A DNA stretch of 64,000 nt from contig NZ_CP117411.1 in NCBI RefSeq assembly GCF_028607085.1, positions 124,001 through 188,000 on the forward strand, in the 5' to 3' direction. Of this stretch, positions 41,383 to 49,220 are shown piece by piece (position 1 is the stretch's first letter; each line of letters opens with the position of its first letter). The notes beneath the pieces were generated by a model. It was not told where the DNA came from. It did not search any database and saw nothing but the letters and a program-made list of their open reading frames with translations. The position numbers and the translations under genes are program-made. Source of the stretch: Sphingomonas naphthae (GTDB lineage Bacteria > Pseudomonadota > Alphaproteobacteria > Sphingomonadales > Sphingomonadaceae).

Positions 41383-43155
41383 TCAATCGGCCCAGGCGGC
41401 GTCGTCGAGGTGCATTTCGGCTTCGGGCCGGCCGGACCAATCGTCCACCTTGGCGCGGCCGGCGATCCACAGCTGGCGGGTGGTGCCGGCGGCGAGCAGC
41501 GCCTGCCCCAGCGGCGTGTCGGCGGCGCGGAAGGCGATCGTCTTGATGCTGCGGCCATCACTGCCCACCACGATCGCGCGGACATGGCCGTTGCCGACGA
41601 TGTCGACCTTCACGATCCGCACCGGCCCGGCCGCCACCCTCGGCGCGGGCCAGCCGGCGCCATAGGGGCCGCCTTCCTCCAGCGCATCGACCAGCGACGG
41701 GCCGACCCCGCCGGGCGCCACCACCGCGTCCAGCAGCAGCGCCCGGCCGTCCGACGCCCGCGCCACGTCGGCGGAGAGGCGCTCGTCGAGGAAGTCCGCC
41801 AGCGCGTCGATGCGCGTGGCATCGATGGTGAGACCCGCCGCCATCGCATGGCCGCCGCCCGCCACCAGCAGCCCCATGTCCTTGGCGGCGAGCACCGCCG
41901 CGCCGAGATCGACGCCCGATATCGAGCGGCCCGATCCCTTGCCGACGCCGTCCGCGTCCACCGCGATGATGATCGTCGGCCTGCCCAGCTTCTCCTTCAG
42001 CCGGCTGGCGACGATGCCGATCACGCCCGGATGCCAGCCCTCGCCGGATATCACCGCGACCGCGCGATTGCCCTGGGTGCCGGCGCGTTCGGTGGCTTCC
42101 TCGATCACCGCCGCCTCGATCGCGCGGCGTTCCTCGTTCAGCCGATCGAGTTCGGCGGCGATGCCGTCGGCCTCGGCCTCGTCGTCGGTGGTGAGCAGGC
42201 GCACGCCGAGATCGGACTTGCCGACCCGTCCGCCGGCGTTGATGCGCGGCCCCAGCGCGAAGCCCAGATCGGTGCAGCTGACCGGCTTGGTCAGCCGCGC
42301 GGCGCGGGCCAGCGCGGCGAGGCCGATGTTGCGGCCCTGGCGCATCACCTTCAGGCCCTGCGTCACGAAGGCACGGTTGAGCCCCTTCAATTGCGCCACA
42401 TCGGCGACGGTGCCGAGCGCGACCAGATCGAGCAGGTCGATCAGCTTCGGCTCGGCCCGGTCGGTGAAGAAGCCGCGCCCGCGCAATTCGCGCAACAGCG
42501 CCGCGCCCAGCAGGAAGGCGACACCCACCGCCGCCAGATGGCCGTGCGCCGCGCCCTCGCCCTCGTCGAGCCGGTTGGGGTTCACCAGCGCATGGGCCAC
42601 CGGCAGCGCGGCGGCGCATTTGTGGTGATCGACGACGATCACGTCCACCACCGCCGCGCGCGCCATCTCCAGCGCGTCGAACGCCTGCGCGCCGCAATCG
42701 ACCGTCACGATCAGCCGCGCGCCGCCCTCGGCGATCCGCACCAGCGCCTCGCCTGAGGGGCCATAGCCCTCCATCAGCCGATCGGGAATGTAGGCGGCGG
42801 GGGTGAGGCCGAGCGAGCGCAGCAGCCGCACCAGCAGCGCGGCGGAGGTGGCGCCGTCCACGTCATAATCGCCGAAGATCGTCACCGGCTCGTTCGCCTG
42901 CACCGCATCGGCGAGGCGACGCGCCGCCACATCCATGTCGCGGAAGATCGACGGGTCGGGCATGAACGCGCGCAAGGTGGGCGTGCGATGCGCCTCGACC
43001 CCCTCGCGCGGGCAGCCGCGCGCCATCAGCAGGCCGGTGACGAGATCATCGGGCCGAAACCCCTCGTCCGCCATGTCCAGCGATCCGCCGCGCCAATGCC
43101 AGGGCTGGCCGAGGATCGAACGGGTGATATCGAGAACAGGGCGGCGAGGCTGCAT
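41383..43155 (-). CDS. recJ: Single-stranded-DNA-specific exonuclease RecJ
   Basis: 590 residues, near the usual RecJ length. DHH-family motifs: VTIFGDYDVDGATSAALLVR, VDVIVVDHHKC, and the DHHA1-type stretch VAGGGHAMAAGLTI. RecJ degrades single-stranded DNA 5' to 3' in recombination and mismatch repair in the cytoplasm with Mn/Mg. Monocistronic here, reading toward the tRNA-Glu gene. Confidence 0.95.
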   Translation of the reverse strand: MQPRRPVLDITRSILGQPWHWRGGSLDMADEGFRPDDLVTGLLMARGCPREGVEAHRTPTLRAFMPDPSIFRDMDVAARRLADAVQANEPVTIFGDYDVDGATSAALLVRLLRSLGLTPAAYIPDRLMEGYGPSGEALVRIAEGGARLIVTVDCGAQAFDALEMARAAVVDVIVVDHHKCAAALPVAHALVNPNRLDEGEGAAHGHLAAVGVAFLLGAALLRELRGRGFFTDRAEPKLIDLLDLVALGTVADVAQLKGLNRAFVTQGLKVMRQGRNIGLAALARAARLTKPVSCTDLGFALGPRINAGGRVGKSDLGVRLLTTDDEAEADGIAAELDRLNEERRAIEAAVIEEATERAGTQGNRAVAVISGEGWHPGVIGIVASRLKEKLGRPTIIIAVDADGVGKGSGRSISGVDLGAAVLAAKDMGLLVAGGGHAMAAGLTIDATRIDALADFLDERLSADVARASDGRALLLDAVVAPGGVGPSLVDALEEGGPYGAGWPAPRVAAGPVRIVKVDIVGNGHVRAIVVGSDGRSIKTIAFRAADTPLGQALLAAGTTRQLWIAGRAKVDDWSGRPEAEMHLDDAAWAD

Positions 43156-43200
43156 CGGCCGCCTTATGGCAGACGGCGAGTCAGCGGGACAGGCCGATCG

Positions 43201-45438
43201 CTACAGCAATTTGTCGATCGTGATCGGCAGCTCGCGCACCCGTTTGCCCGTCGCGTGGAAGATGGCGTTGGCGATGGCGGCGGCGGTGGAGACGGTGCCG
43301 ATCTCGCCCACGCCCTTCACGCCCAGCGGCGAGACCTCGCTGTCCTGTTCCTCCACGAAGATCACGTCGATCGTATCCACGTCGGCATGGGCGGGGATGT
43401 GATATTCGGCGAGGCTGTGGTTCATGATCCGGCCGAAATGATGGTCGGTCATGGTCTCCTCGTGCAGCGCCATGCCGATGCCCCACACCACGCCGCCGAC
43501 GATCTGGCTGCGCGCGGTCTTGGGGTTGATGATACGGCCGGCGGCGATCGCGCTGACGATGCGGGTGATCCGCACCACGCCCAGTTCCTCGTCCACGCGC
43601 ACTTCGGCGAAGACGGCGGAATGGGTGTTACGCGCCTTCACGACCTGATTGGCCATGCCGCGCGGGCCGGGCGCGGCGGTGGCCTCGGCCTCCAGCTCGG
43701 TCACGCCGGCGGCGGCCATGATCCGGCCGTAGGGCGCGCGCACCTGAGGATCGGCCTTCAGATACATTTCGCCGTCCGCGAAGCCGACCGAGGCGATCTC
43801 GGGCTGCGAGCCGAATGGGCGGCCCTCCAGCTTGCCGGCGGCCTCCGCCAGCTTGGCCTGTAGCGCCTCGCACGCCAGCTGCACCGCCGCCCCGGTCGAG
43901 GCGGCGCCCCAGGAACCACCCTCCAGCGGCGCGGGCGGCAGGCTGCTGTCGCCCAGTTTCGCGCTGACCTGCTCCACGGGGAGCCCCAGCACGCCGGCGG
44001 CGATCTGCGCCATGATCGTATAGGTGCCGGTGCCGATATCGGATGTGGCGCTGGCGACCTCGAGATGGCCGTTGGCGCCGAGCCGGGCGCGGGCCGATGT
44101 CTTCATGAACATCGCGTCCCACACGCCGGTCGCCATGCCCCAGCCGATCAGTTCGCGACCCTCGCGCATCGATCGTGGCGCCTGGCTGCGCTGATCCCAG
44201 CCGAAGGCCTCGGCGCCCTGCTCGTAGCAGGCCTTCAGCGCCTTGCTGGTGTAGGGGATCTGGCGGATCTGCTCGATGTCCGAATAATTGGTCAGGCGCA
44301 GCGCGAGCGGATCGACGTCGGCGGCATAGGCCAGCTCGTCCATCGCCATCTCGAACAGGGTCAGACCGGTCGCGGCGCCCGGCCCGCGCATCGATCCTGG
44401 CGTGGCGCTGTCGATCGGCGCCACGGCATAGTCGAAATGGGCGTTGGGCGCGGCATAGGTCTGGCCGCCCCATTCCACGATCGTCTCGGCATACGCTTCG
44501 TAGCGGGAGGTGGCGGTGGTCGCGATGGTCGAAATGGCGGTCAGCTTGCCATCGGCCTCGGCGCCCAGCGCGACCCTCTGGATCGCCTCTGGCCGGTGGA
44601 CGTGGGTGAACATCTGCTGGCGGGTCAGCACCACCCGCACCGATCGCTCCAGCATCTTGGCGGCGAGCGTGGCGAGGAAGACATGATACAGCGGCCGCAG
44701 CGCCGCCCCGAACGCCCCGCCGACATAGGGATTGAGCACGCGCACGTCGTCGGGCTCGAAGCCGAAGACGTTGCACAGATAATCCTGCACCTGCGCCGGC
44801 CCCTGCGTCTTGTCGTGGACGGTCAGGCGACCTTCGCCATGCCATTCGACCGTGGCGCCATGCAGTTCCATCGGATTGTGATGTTCGGTCGCGAGGCGAT
44901 ATTCGCCCTCGTGGCGGACCGGGGCGGTTTCAAGCGCCGCGTCGGTATCGCCGCGATCGCTCGGCGGCTTCTGGCGCGGAACGAAGCGTTCGGCGATCGC
45001 CACGTCGAGATCGGTATTGTGCCGCTCGCCCTCATAATCGATCGCGATCAGGCGGGCGGCATGGCGCGCCGCCTCGAAGGTCTCGGCCACCACCAGCGCG
45101 ACCGGCTGGCCGTTGTAATAGATGGTGTCGTCGTAGAACGGGCGCAGCGGTTTGCCGCCGGCCGGGGCGAGCTGATCGCCATAGCGGCTGGTGCGCCACG
45201 GCAGATGCGCGCGATTTTCGTGGTGGATCACGGTGACCACGCCGGGCACCGCCAGCGCCGCGCTGTCGTCGAGCGCGGCGATGCGGCCGCGCGCGATCGT
45301 GCTGGAGACGGCCACGCCATACAGCAGGCCCTCGATCGGATGATCGGCGGCATAGCGCGCCGCGCCGGTCACCTTGGCGGGGCCGTCGATCCGGCTGACG
45401 GGGGTGCCGATACCGGCCTGGGCGGGGGACGCGGCCAT
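43201..45438 (-). CDS. Molybdopterin-binding subunit, xanthine oxidase family
   Basis: 745 residues from ATG 45438 (MAASPAQAGIGTPVSRIDGP). The first part (KVTGAARYAADHP, VAVSSTIARGRI) and the Mo-domain motifs (PYVGGAFGAALRP, SMRGPGAATG, the final GVGEIGTVSTAAAIANA with catalytic Glu in VKGVGE) are those of aldehyde oxidoreductases. It is the third gene of a 2Fe-2S/FAD/Mo operon in the PaoABC order, and its start overlaps the FAD-subunit stop by 1 bp (TGATG). The probable reaction is hydroxylation of an aldehyde or N-heterocycle. Confidence 0.92.
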   Translation of the reverse strand: MAASPAQAGIGTPVSRIDGPAKVTGAARYAADHPIEGLLYGVAVSSTIARGRIAALDDSAALAVPGVVTVIHHENRAHLPWRTSRYGDQLAPAGGKPLRPFYDDTIYYNGQPVALVVAETFEAARHAARLIAIDYEGERHNTDLDVAIAERFVPRQKPPSDRGDTDAALETAPVRHEGEYRLATEHHNPMELHGATVEWHGEGRLTVHDKTQGPAQVQDYLCNVFGFEPDDVRVLNPYVGGAFGAALRPLYHVFLATLAAKMLERSVRVVLTRQQMFTHVHRPEAIQRVALGAEADGKLTAISTIATTATSRYEAYAETIVEWGGQTYAAPNAHFDYAVAPIDSATPGSMRGPGAATGLTLFEMAMDELAYAADVDPLALRLTNYSDIEQIRQIPYTSKALKACYEQGAEAFGWDQRSQAPRSMREGRELIGWGMATGVWDAMFMKTSARARLGANGHLEVASATSDIGTGTYTIMAQIAAGVLGLPVEQVSAKLGDSSLPPAPLEGGSWGAASTGAAVQLACEALQAKLAEAAGKLEGRPFGSQPEIASVGFADGEMYLKADPQVRAPYGRIMAAAGVTELEAEATAAPGPRGMANQVVKARNTHSAVFAEVRVDEELGVVRITRIVSAIAAGRIINPKTARSQIVGGVVWGIGMALHEETMTDHHFGRIMNHSLAEYHIPAHADVDTIDVIFVEEQDSEVSPLGVKGVGEIGTVSTAAAIANAIFHATGKRVRELPITIDKLL

Positions 45439-46448
45439 CAGGCGATCCTCTTGTTCGTCTGGGACTGCGGCGTGCCGGCCGCCGCCTGGGTGAGCGCGCG
45501 GACGATGGCGCGGCGGGCCAGCGGGATTTTGAAGGCGTTGCCGCCGCGGGGCGCGGCCGGGGCGAGCAACGTGTCGGCGAACCCCTCGAACATGGTGCGG
45601 ACGGGGATTTTGCCGATCAGCGCCGCCTCCGCCTCCCGGTCGCGCCACGGCTTGTGGGCGACACCGCCCAGCGCGACCCTCGCCTCGACGATCCGATCAT
45701 CCTCGATCCGGAGCGTGGCGGCGACCGAAACGAGGGCGAAGGCGTAGGACAGGCGATCGCGCAGCTTGAGATAGCTGTGATGCGCGGTGAAATCCTCGTT
45801 GGGCAGGCGGATGGCGGTCACCATCTCGCCGGGAAGCAGGTTGTTGTCCCGCTGCGGCGTCTCTTCGGGCAGGCGATGATAATCGGCGAAGGGGATGGCG
45901 CGGCCGCCCTCCGGCCCCTCGACCTCCACCACCGCGTCCAGCGCGGCGAGCGCCACGCACATGTCGGAGGGGTGGGTGGCGATGCACATGTCGCTCGTGC
46001 CGAGGATCGCGTGGATGCGGTTCACCCCGCGCAGCGCGCCGCACCCGGATTCGGGGGTGCGCTTGTTGCAGGGGGTGGCGACGTCGTAGAAATAATAGCA
46101 GCGGGTGCGCTGGTTCAGATTGCCACCGGTGCTGGCGGCGTTGCGCAGCTGCGGCGTGGCCCCCGCCAGGATCGCGCTGGCGAGAAGCGGATAGCGGGCC
46201 AGTACGCGCTCGTCCTCGGCCACCGTGGTGTTGGGCACCAGCGCGCCGATCCGCAGGCCGCCGTCGGCCTCCTCGATCGCCCCGAGCGGCAGGCGGCCGA
46301 TATCGATCAGCGCGGTCGGCCGCTCGACGCTCTCCTTCATCAGATCGATCAGGTTGGTGCCGCCCGCGATCAGCTTCGCGCCGGGCGTGGCGGCGGCCGC
46401 GACCGCGTCGGCGACGGTGGTGGGGCGCTGGTAGGTGAAGGGGGTCAT
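45438..46448 (-). CDS. FAD-binding subunit of molybdenum hydroxylase, PaoB-like
   Basis: 336 residues from ATG 46448 (MTPFTYQRPTTVADAVAAAA). FAD-binding stretches KLIAGGTNLIDLMK and ASTGGNLNQRTRC are present. Four Cys (RCYYFYD, PCNKRTP, GCGA, MCIA) lie where PaoB-type subunits hold an extra [4Fe-4S] cluster absent from most xanthine oxidase FAD subunits. The start overlaps the 2Fe-2S-subunit stop by 4 bp. Confidence 0.92.
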   Translation of the reverse strand: MTPFTYQRPTTVADAVAAAATPGAKLIAGGTNLIDLMKESVERPTALIDIGRLPLGAIEEADGGLRIGALVPNTTVAEDERVLARYPLLASAILAGATPQLRNAASTGGNLNQRTRCYYFYDVATPCNKRTPESGCGALRGVNRIHAILGTSDMCIATHPSDMCVALAALDAVVEVEGPEGGRAIPFADYHRLPEETPQRDNNLLPGEMVTAIRLPNEDFTAHHSYLKLRDRLSYAFALVSVAATLRIEDDRIVEARVALGGVAHKPWRDREAEAALIGKIPVRTMFEGFADTLLAPAAPRGGNAFKIPLARRAIVRALTQAAAGTPQSQTNKRIA

Positions 46449-46954
46449 TCCGCCGCCTCCCGCATGGCGGTTCGGGCCTGTTCGGCCGCCACCGCCTCGA
46501 TGGCGTCGGCGATGTTGGTATAGGCGCCGCAGCGGCAGAGATTGCCGCTCATATATTCGCGGATCGCCTCGCGGCTGGTCGCCTTGCCCTCGTTCAGCAG
46601 CGCCACGCCCGAGCAGATCTGCCCCGGCGTGCAATAGCCGCACTGGAAGGCGTCATGATCGATGAACGCCTGTTGCAGCGGGTGGAGCGTGCCGTCGGGG
46701 CCGGCCAGCCCCTCGATCGTGACGATCTCGTCGCCCTCATGCATCGCGCCGAGGCGCAGGCAGCTGTTCATCCGCCGCCCGTTGACCAGCACGGTACAGG
46801 CGCCGCACTGGCCATGGTCGCAGCCCTTCTTGGTCCCCATCAGCCCCAGCCGCTCGCGCAGCAGATCGAGCAGGGTGACCCACGGTTCGACCTGCACGGT
46901 TTCGATGCGGCCATTGACGGTCAGGCTGAGCGGGAGCGTGGAAAGTTCGGTCAT
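46445..46954 (-). CDS. 2Fe-2S subunit of molybdenum hydroxylase
   Basis: 169 residues. The N-terminal plant-type cluster is bound by CDHGQCGAC with a fourth Cys in SCLRLG. The C-terminal second cluster uses CGYCTPG and CRCGAY. It begins MTELSTLPLSLTVNG with no Tat signal, unlike E. coli PaoA, so the complex is likely cytoplasmic. It is the first gene of the three-gene operon. Confidence 0.94.
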   Translation of the reverse strand: MTELSTLPLSLTVNGRIETVQVEPWVTLLDLLRERLGLMGTKKGCDHGQCGACTVLVNGRRMNSCLRLGAMHEGDEIVTIEGLAGPDGTLHPLQQAFIDHDAFQCGYCTPGQICSGVALLNEGKATSREAIREYMSGNLCRCGAYTNIADAIEAVAAEQARTAMREAAE

Positions 46955-46981
46955 CGCGGAACAGGACGGATCGGCGCGGAT

Positions 46982-47122
46982 TCAGTTCCCCGCTTCGTCA
47001 TCCGATTTCGTCGCGGCGGCGGCGGGCACGTCCCGCTCGCGCGCCTGCGCCTTGCGCCGCCGCAGATTCTGGCGAAGCGCCTCCGCCAGCCGCCGATCGC
47101 GCTCTTCATCCTGCTTGCCCAT
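46982..47122 (-). CDS. Small basic conserved protein (46 aa)
   Basis: 46 residues beginning MGKQDEERDRRLAEALRQNL and continuing RRRKAQARERDVPAAAA before an acidic tail. Start CAT at 47120-47122, stop at 46982. It is highly charged and helical. Proteins of this pattern (DEERDRRLAEALRxNLxRRK) are common, short and unnamed in sphingomonads. It lies between the molybdenum hydroxylase operon and tRNA-Thr. Function unknown. Confidence 0.8.
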   Translation of the reverse strand: MGKQDEERDRRLAEALRQNLRRRKAQARERDVPAAAATKSDDEAGN

Positions 47123-47214
47123 CGCGGTGGACCTTTAAGTGGTCCCGTGCGGGTTGACGAGCCCGGCCGCTTTGTCCATAGGCGCGCCTTCCGAAGGCCC
47201 CGGCGCCTGACGAT

Positions 47215-47289
<75 letters not shown>

Positions 47290-47540
47290 TTTTTCCCGCT
47301 GCGATAGAAATTTAGCCCCTTCGGGGCCGTCGCGGAATCATGTCTGATCGGCCAGGCCGCAGACGGCAACGGACGGTGGAGCCCCTGCGGTCAGGCGGGG
47401 CACGTATCTGCTGTAGCTGATCGGATCGTGACCAAGCCTCTGGACAGTTCGCGCAAAGCGTGAACATCTATGTGTGACCAAAAGAAGACAGTTCGGATTC
47501 GGGGAGAGGCGCCTGGCTGGCCATCGGACGGGGGTCTACG
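47290..47540. other. Promoter region of sigma factor gene
   Basis: 251 bp after tRNA-Thr with no gene. A short GC dyad (CCCCTTCGGGG, 47319-47329) follows the tRNA by 30 bp. The rest should hold the promoter of the sigma-factor operon, but no clear -35/-10 pair was recognised. Confidence 0.45.
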
Positions 47541-48134
47541 ATGGACAATGTTCGCGCCAAGCTCGATTGGTTCAAGGCCATCATCCTGCCGCACCAGCCC
47601 GCGCTGCGGGCGCGGCTGCGGCGGCTGTGCCCGACGACGGGGGATCTGGAGGATCTCGTGTCCGAGGTGCTCACCCGCGCCTACGCCAATCCCAACTGGC
47701 ACGGCGTCGATCACGGCCGCGCCTATCTGTTCACCGTGGCGCGCAATCTGGTGATCGACATGACCCGGCGCGACAAGATCGTGTCGTTCGACACGGTCGT
47801 CGAACTCGATCTGCTCCAGTCCGATCACGACATGGACGCGCAATTGTGCGCGCGGGACGAATTGCGGCGGATGCAGGCGATCGTCGATACGCTGCCCGGC
47901 CAGTGCCGCCGCGCCTTCATCGCGCGGCGCGTGCAGGAGAAATCGATGGGCGAGATAGCGGATGAGATGGGGCTATCCGTTTCAACGGTTGAGAAGCATC
48001 TAGGCAAGGCGGTACGGCTGATTATGCAGGCGCTGGCCGATCAGGAGGATCAGGGGTTTGTCGGGGGGCGCAAAGCAGACGAGGGACGCGACGGAGCGGC
48101 AGGCCGCCCGGCACCTGGTCGCGCTCGTCAATGA
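47541..48134 (+). CDS. ECF sigma factor, FecI-like
   Basis: 197 residues. Region 2 (LEDLVSEVLTRAYANPNW, GRAYLFTVARNLVIDMTRR) and region 4 (LPGQCRRAFIARRVQEKSMG, then VSTVEKHLGKAVR) match FecI-type sigma factors of cell-surface signalling. With FecR (overlapping downstream) and the STN-bearing receptor it forms a three-part system in which substrate binding outside the cell switches on receptor transcription. The C-terminal tail after region 4 (about 25 residues) lies in the overlap with fecR. Confidence 0.93.
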   Translation: MDNVRAKLDWFKAIILPHQPALRARLRRLCPTTGDLEDLVSEVLTRAYANPNWHGVDHGRAYLFTVARNLVIDMTRRDKIVSFDTVVELDLLQSDHDMDAQLCARDELRRMQAIVDTLPGQCRRAFIARRVQEKSMGEIADEMGLSVSTVEKHLGKAVRLIMQALADQEDQGFVGGRKADEGRDGAAGRPAPGRARQ

Positions 48135-49050
48135 TCCCGATGCGCGGACCCGCGCCGCGATCGAGGACTGGATCGGCGCCGATCCCGCCCACGCCATCGC
48201 CTTCGCGCAGGCCGAGGCGGCATGGGACGCGGCCGAACGGCTGAAGGCCAATGGCGCGTCGCACGACGCGGGCGACGCGGCGACGGACCATCCCGATTTC
48301 TTCGCGGGCGATCAGTGGTGGACGCGGCGGCGCTTCGTTGTCGGCGGCGTGATCGCGGCGTCGGCGGCGGCGCTCGGCCTGACGGGCTGGCTGCACGCCA
48401 GCAGCAGCTACGCCACCGGCGTCGGCGAGGTGCGCGACGTGACCCTGGCCGATGGATCGGCGCTCCACCTCAACACCGACAGCAAGGTGACGGTGGATTA
48501 TAGCGGCAACCGCCGGCTGCTGCGGCTCGATCGCGGCGAGGCCTATTTCGATGTCGCGCACGATCCCGCCCGCCCGTTCGACGTGCAGACGCGCGGTGGC
48601 GTGACGGTGCGGGCGCTGGGCACCGCCTTCAACGTGCGGCTGCGCGAGGCGGTGGTGGAACTGACCGTCACCAAAGGCGTGGTCGGCGTGGCGACGGCGA
48701 GCCGGACGATGGCGAAGGTGGCGGCCGGGCGCGGCGCCATCATCCAGCCGCGCACGGTGGCCTTGGCCAGCCTCGACAAGCGCCACATCGAACAGCGCAC
48801 CGCCTGGCGGGACCGGATGATCGAGCTGGACGGGGAATCGGTCAATCAGGCGATCGACGAATTCAACCGCTACCGATCCTCTCCGCTGGTGATCGGCGAC
48901 CAGCGGCTCGCCCCGATGCGCATCGGCGGCCGTTTCCGTACCGACGAGAGCGACCAGTTCATCGCCGCGCTGGAACAGTCGCTGCCGATCCGGGCGGTGG
49001 CGAACGGCGACGGTTCGGTGCTGCTGCTCTATCGCGACGACGACGCCTGA
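48058..49050 (+). CDS. FecR-family anti-sigma/transducer protein
   Basis: 330 residues from a TTG at 48058 (AGGAGG 10 nt upstream), overlapping the sigma gene by 77 bp. The cytoplasmic N-terminal domain (ATERQAARHLVALVNDPDAR, then WIGADPAHAIAFAQAEAAW) binds the sigma factor. One membrane segment (about 90-113, RRRFVVGGVIAASAAALGLT) is followed by the periplasmic FecR domain (VRDVTLADGSALHLNTDSKV, GEAYFDVAHD, VRALGTAFNVR) that contacts the receptor STN domain. The TTG start and long overlap would keep its level tied to the sigma factor. Confidence 0.9.
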   Translation: MSGGAKQTRDATERQAARHLVALVNDPDARTRAAIEDWIGADPAHAIAFAQAEAAWDAAERLKANGASHDAGDAATDHPDFFAGDQWWTRRRFVVGGVIAASAAALGLTGWLHASSSYATGVGEVRDVTLADGSALHLNTDSKVTVDYSGNRRLLRLDRGEAYFDVAHDPARPFDVQTRGGVTVRALGTAFNVRLREAVVELTVTKGVVGVATASRTMAKVAAGRGAIIQPRTVALASLDKRHIEQRTAWRDRMIELDGESVNQAIDEFNRYRSSPLVIGDQRLAPMRIGGRFRTDESDQFIAALEQSLPIRAVANGDGSVLLLYRDDDA

Positions 49051-49220
49051 ACCGGCGGCCGCCCCTTTTGGGGTGCGGCGCAACATTGTGATCCCCATCC
49101 GCTTGGGGCTGTCATAAAATCGCACAAAACCGCCGGAGTGCATGGCGGGTTCATTTTCCAGCTTCGTTTGAAAGGGAGAGACAACGGCCGAAAACGGCCT
49201 CTCTTGGGGGTATTTTCACC

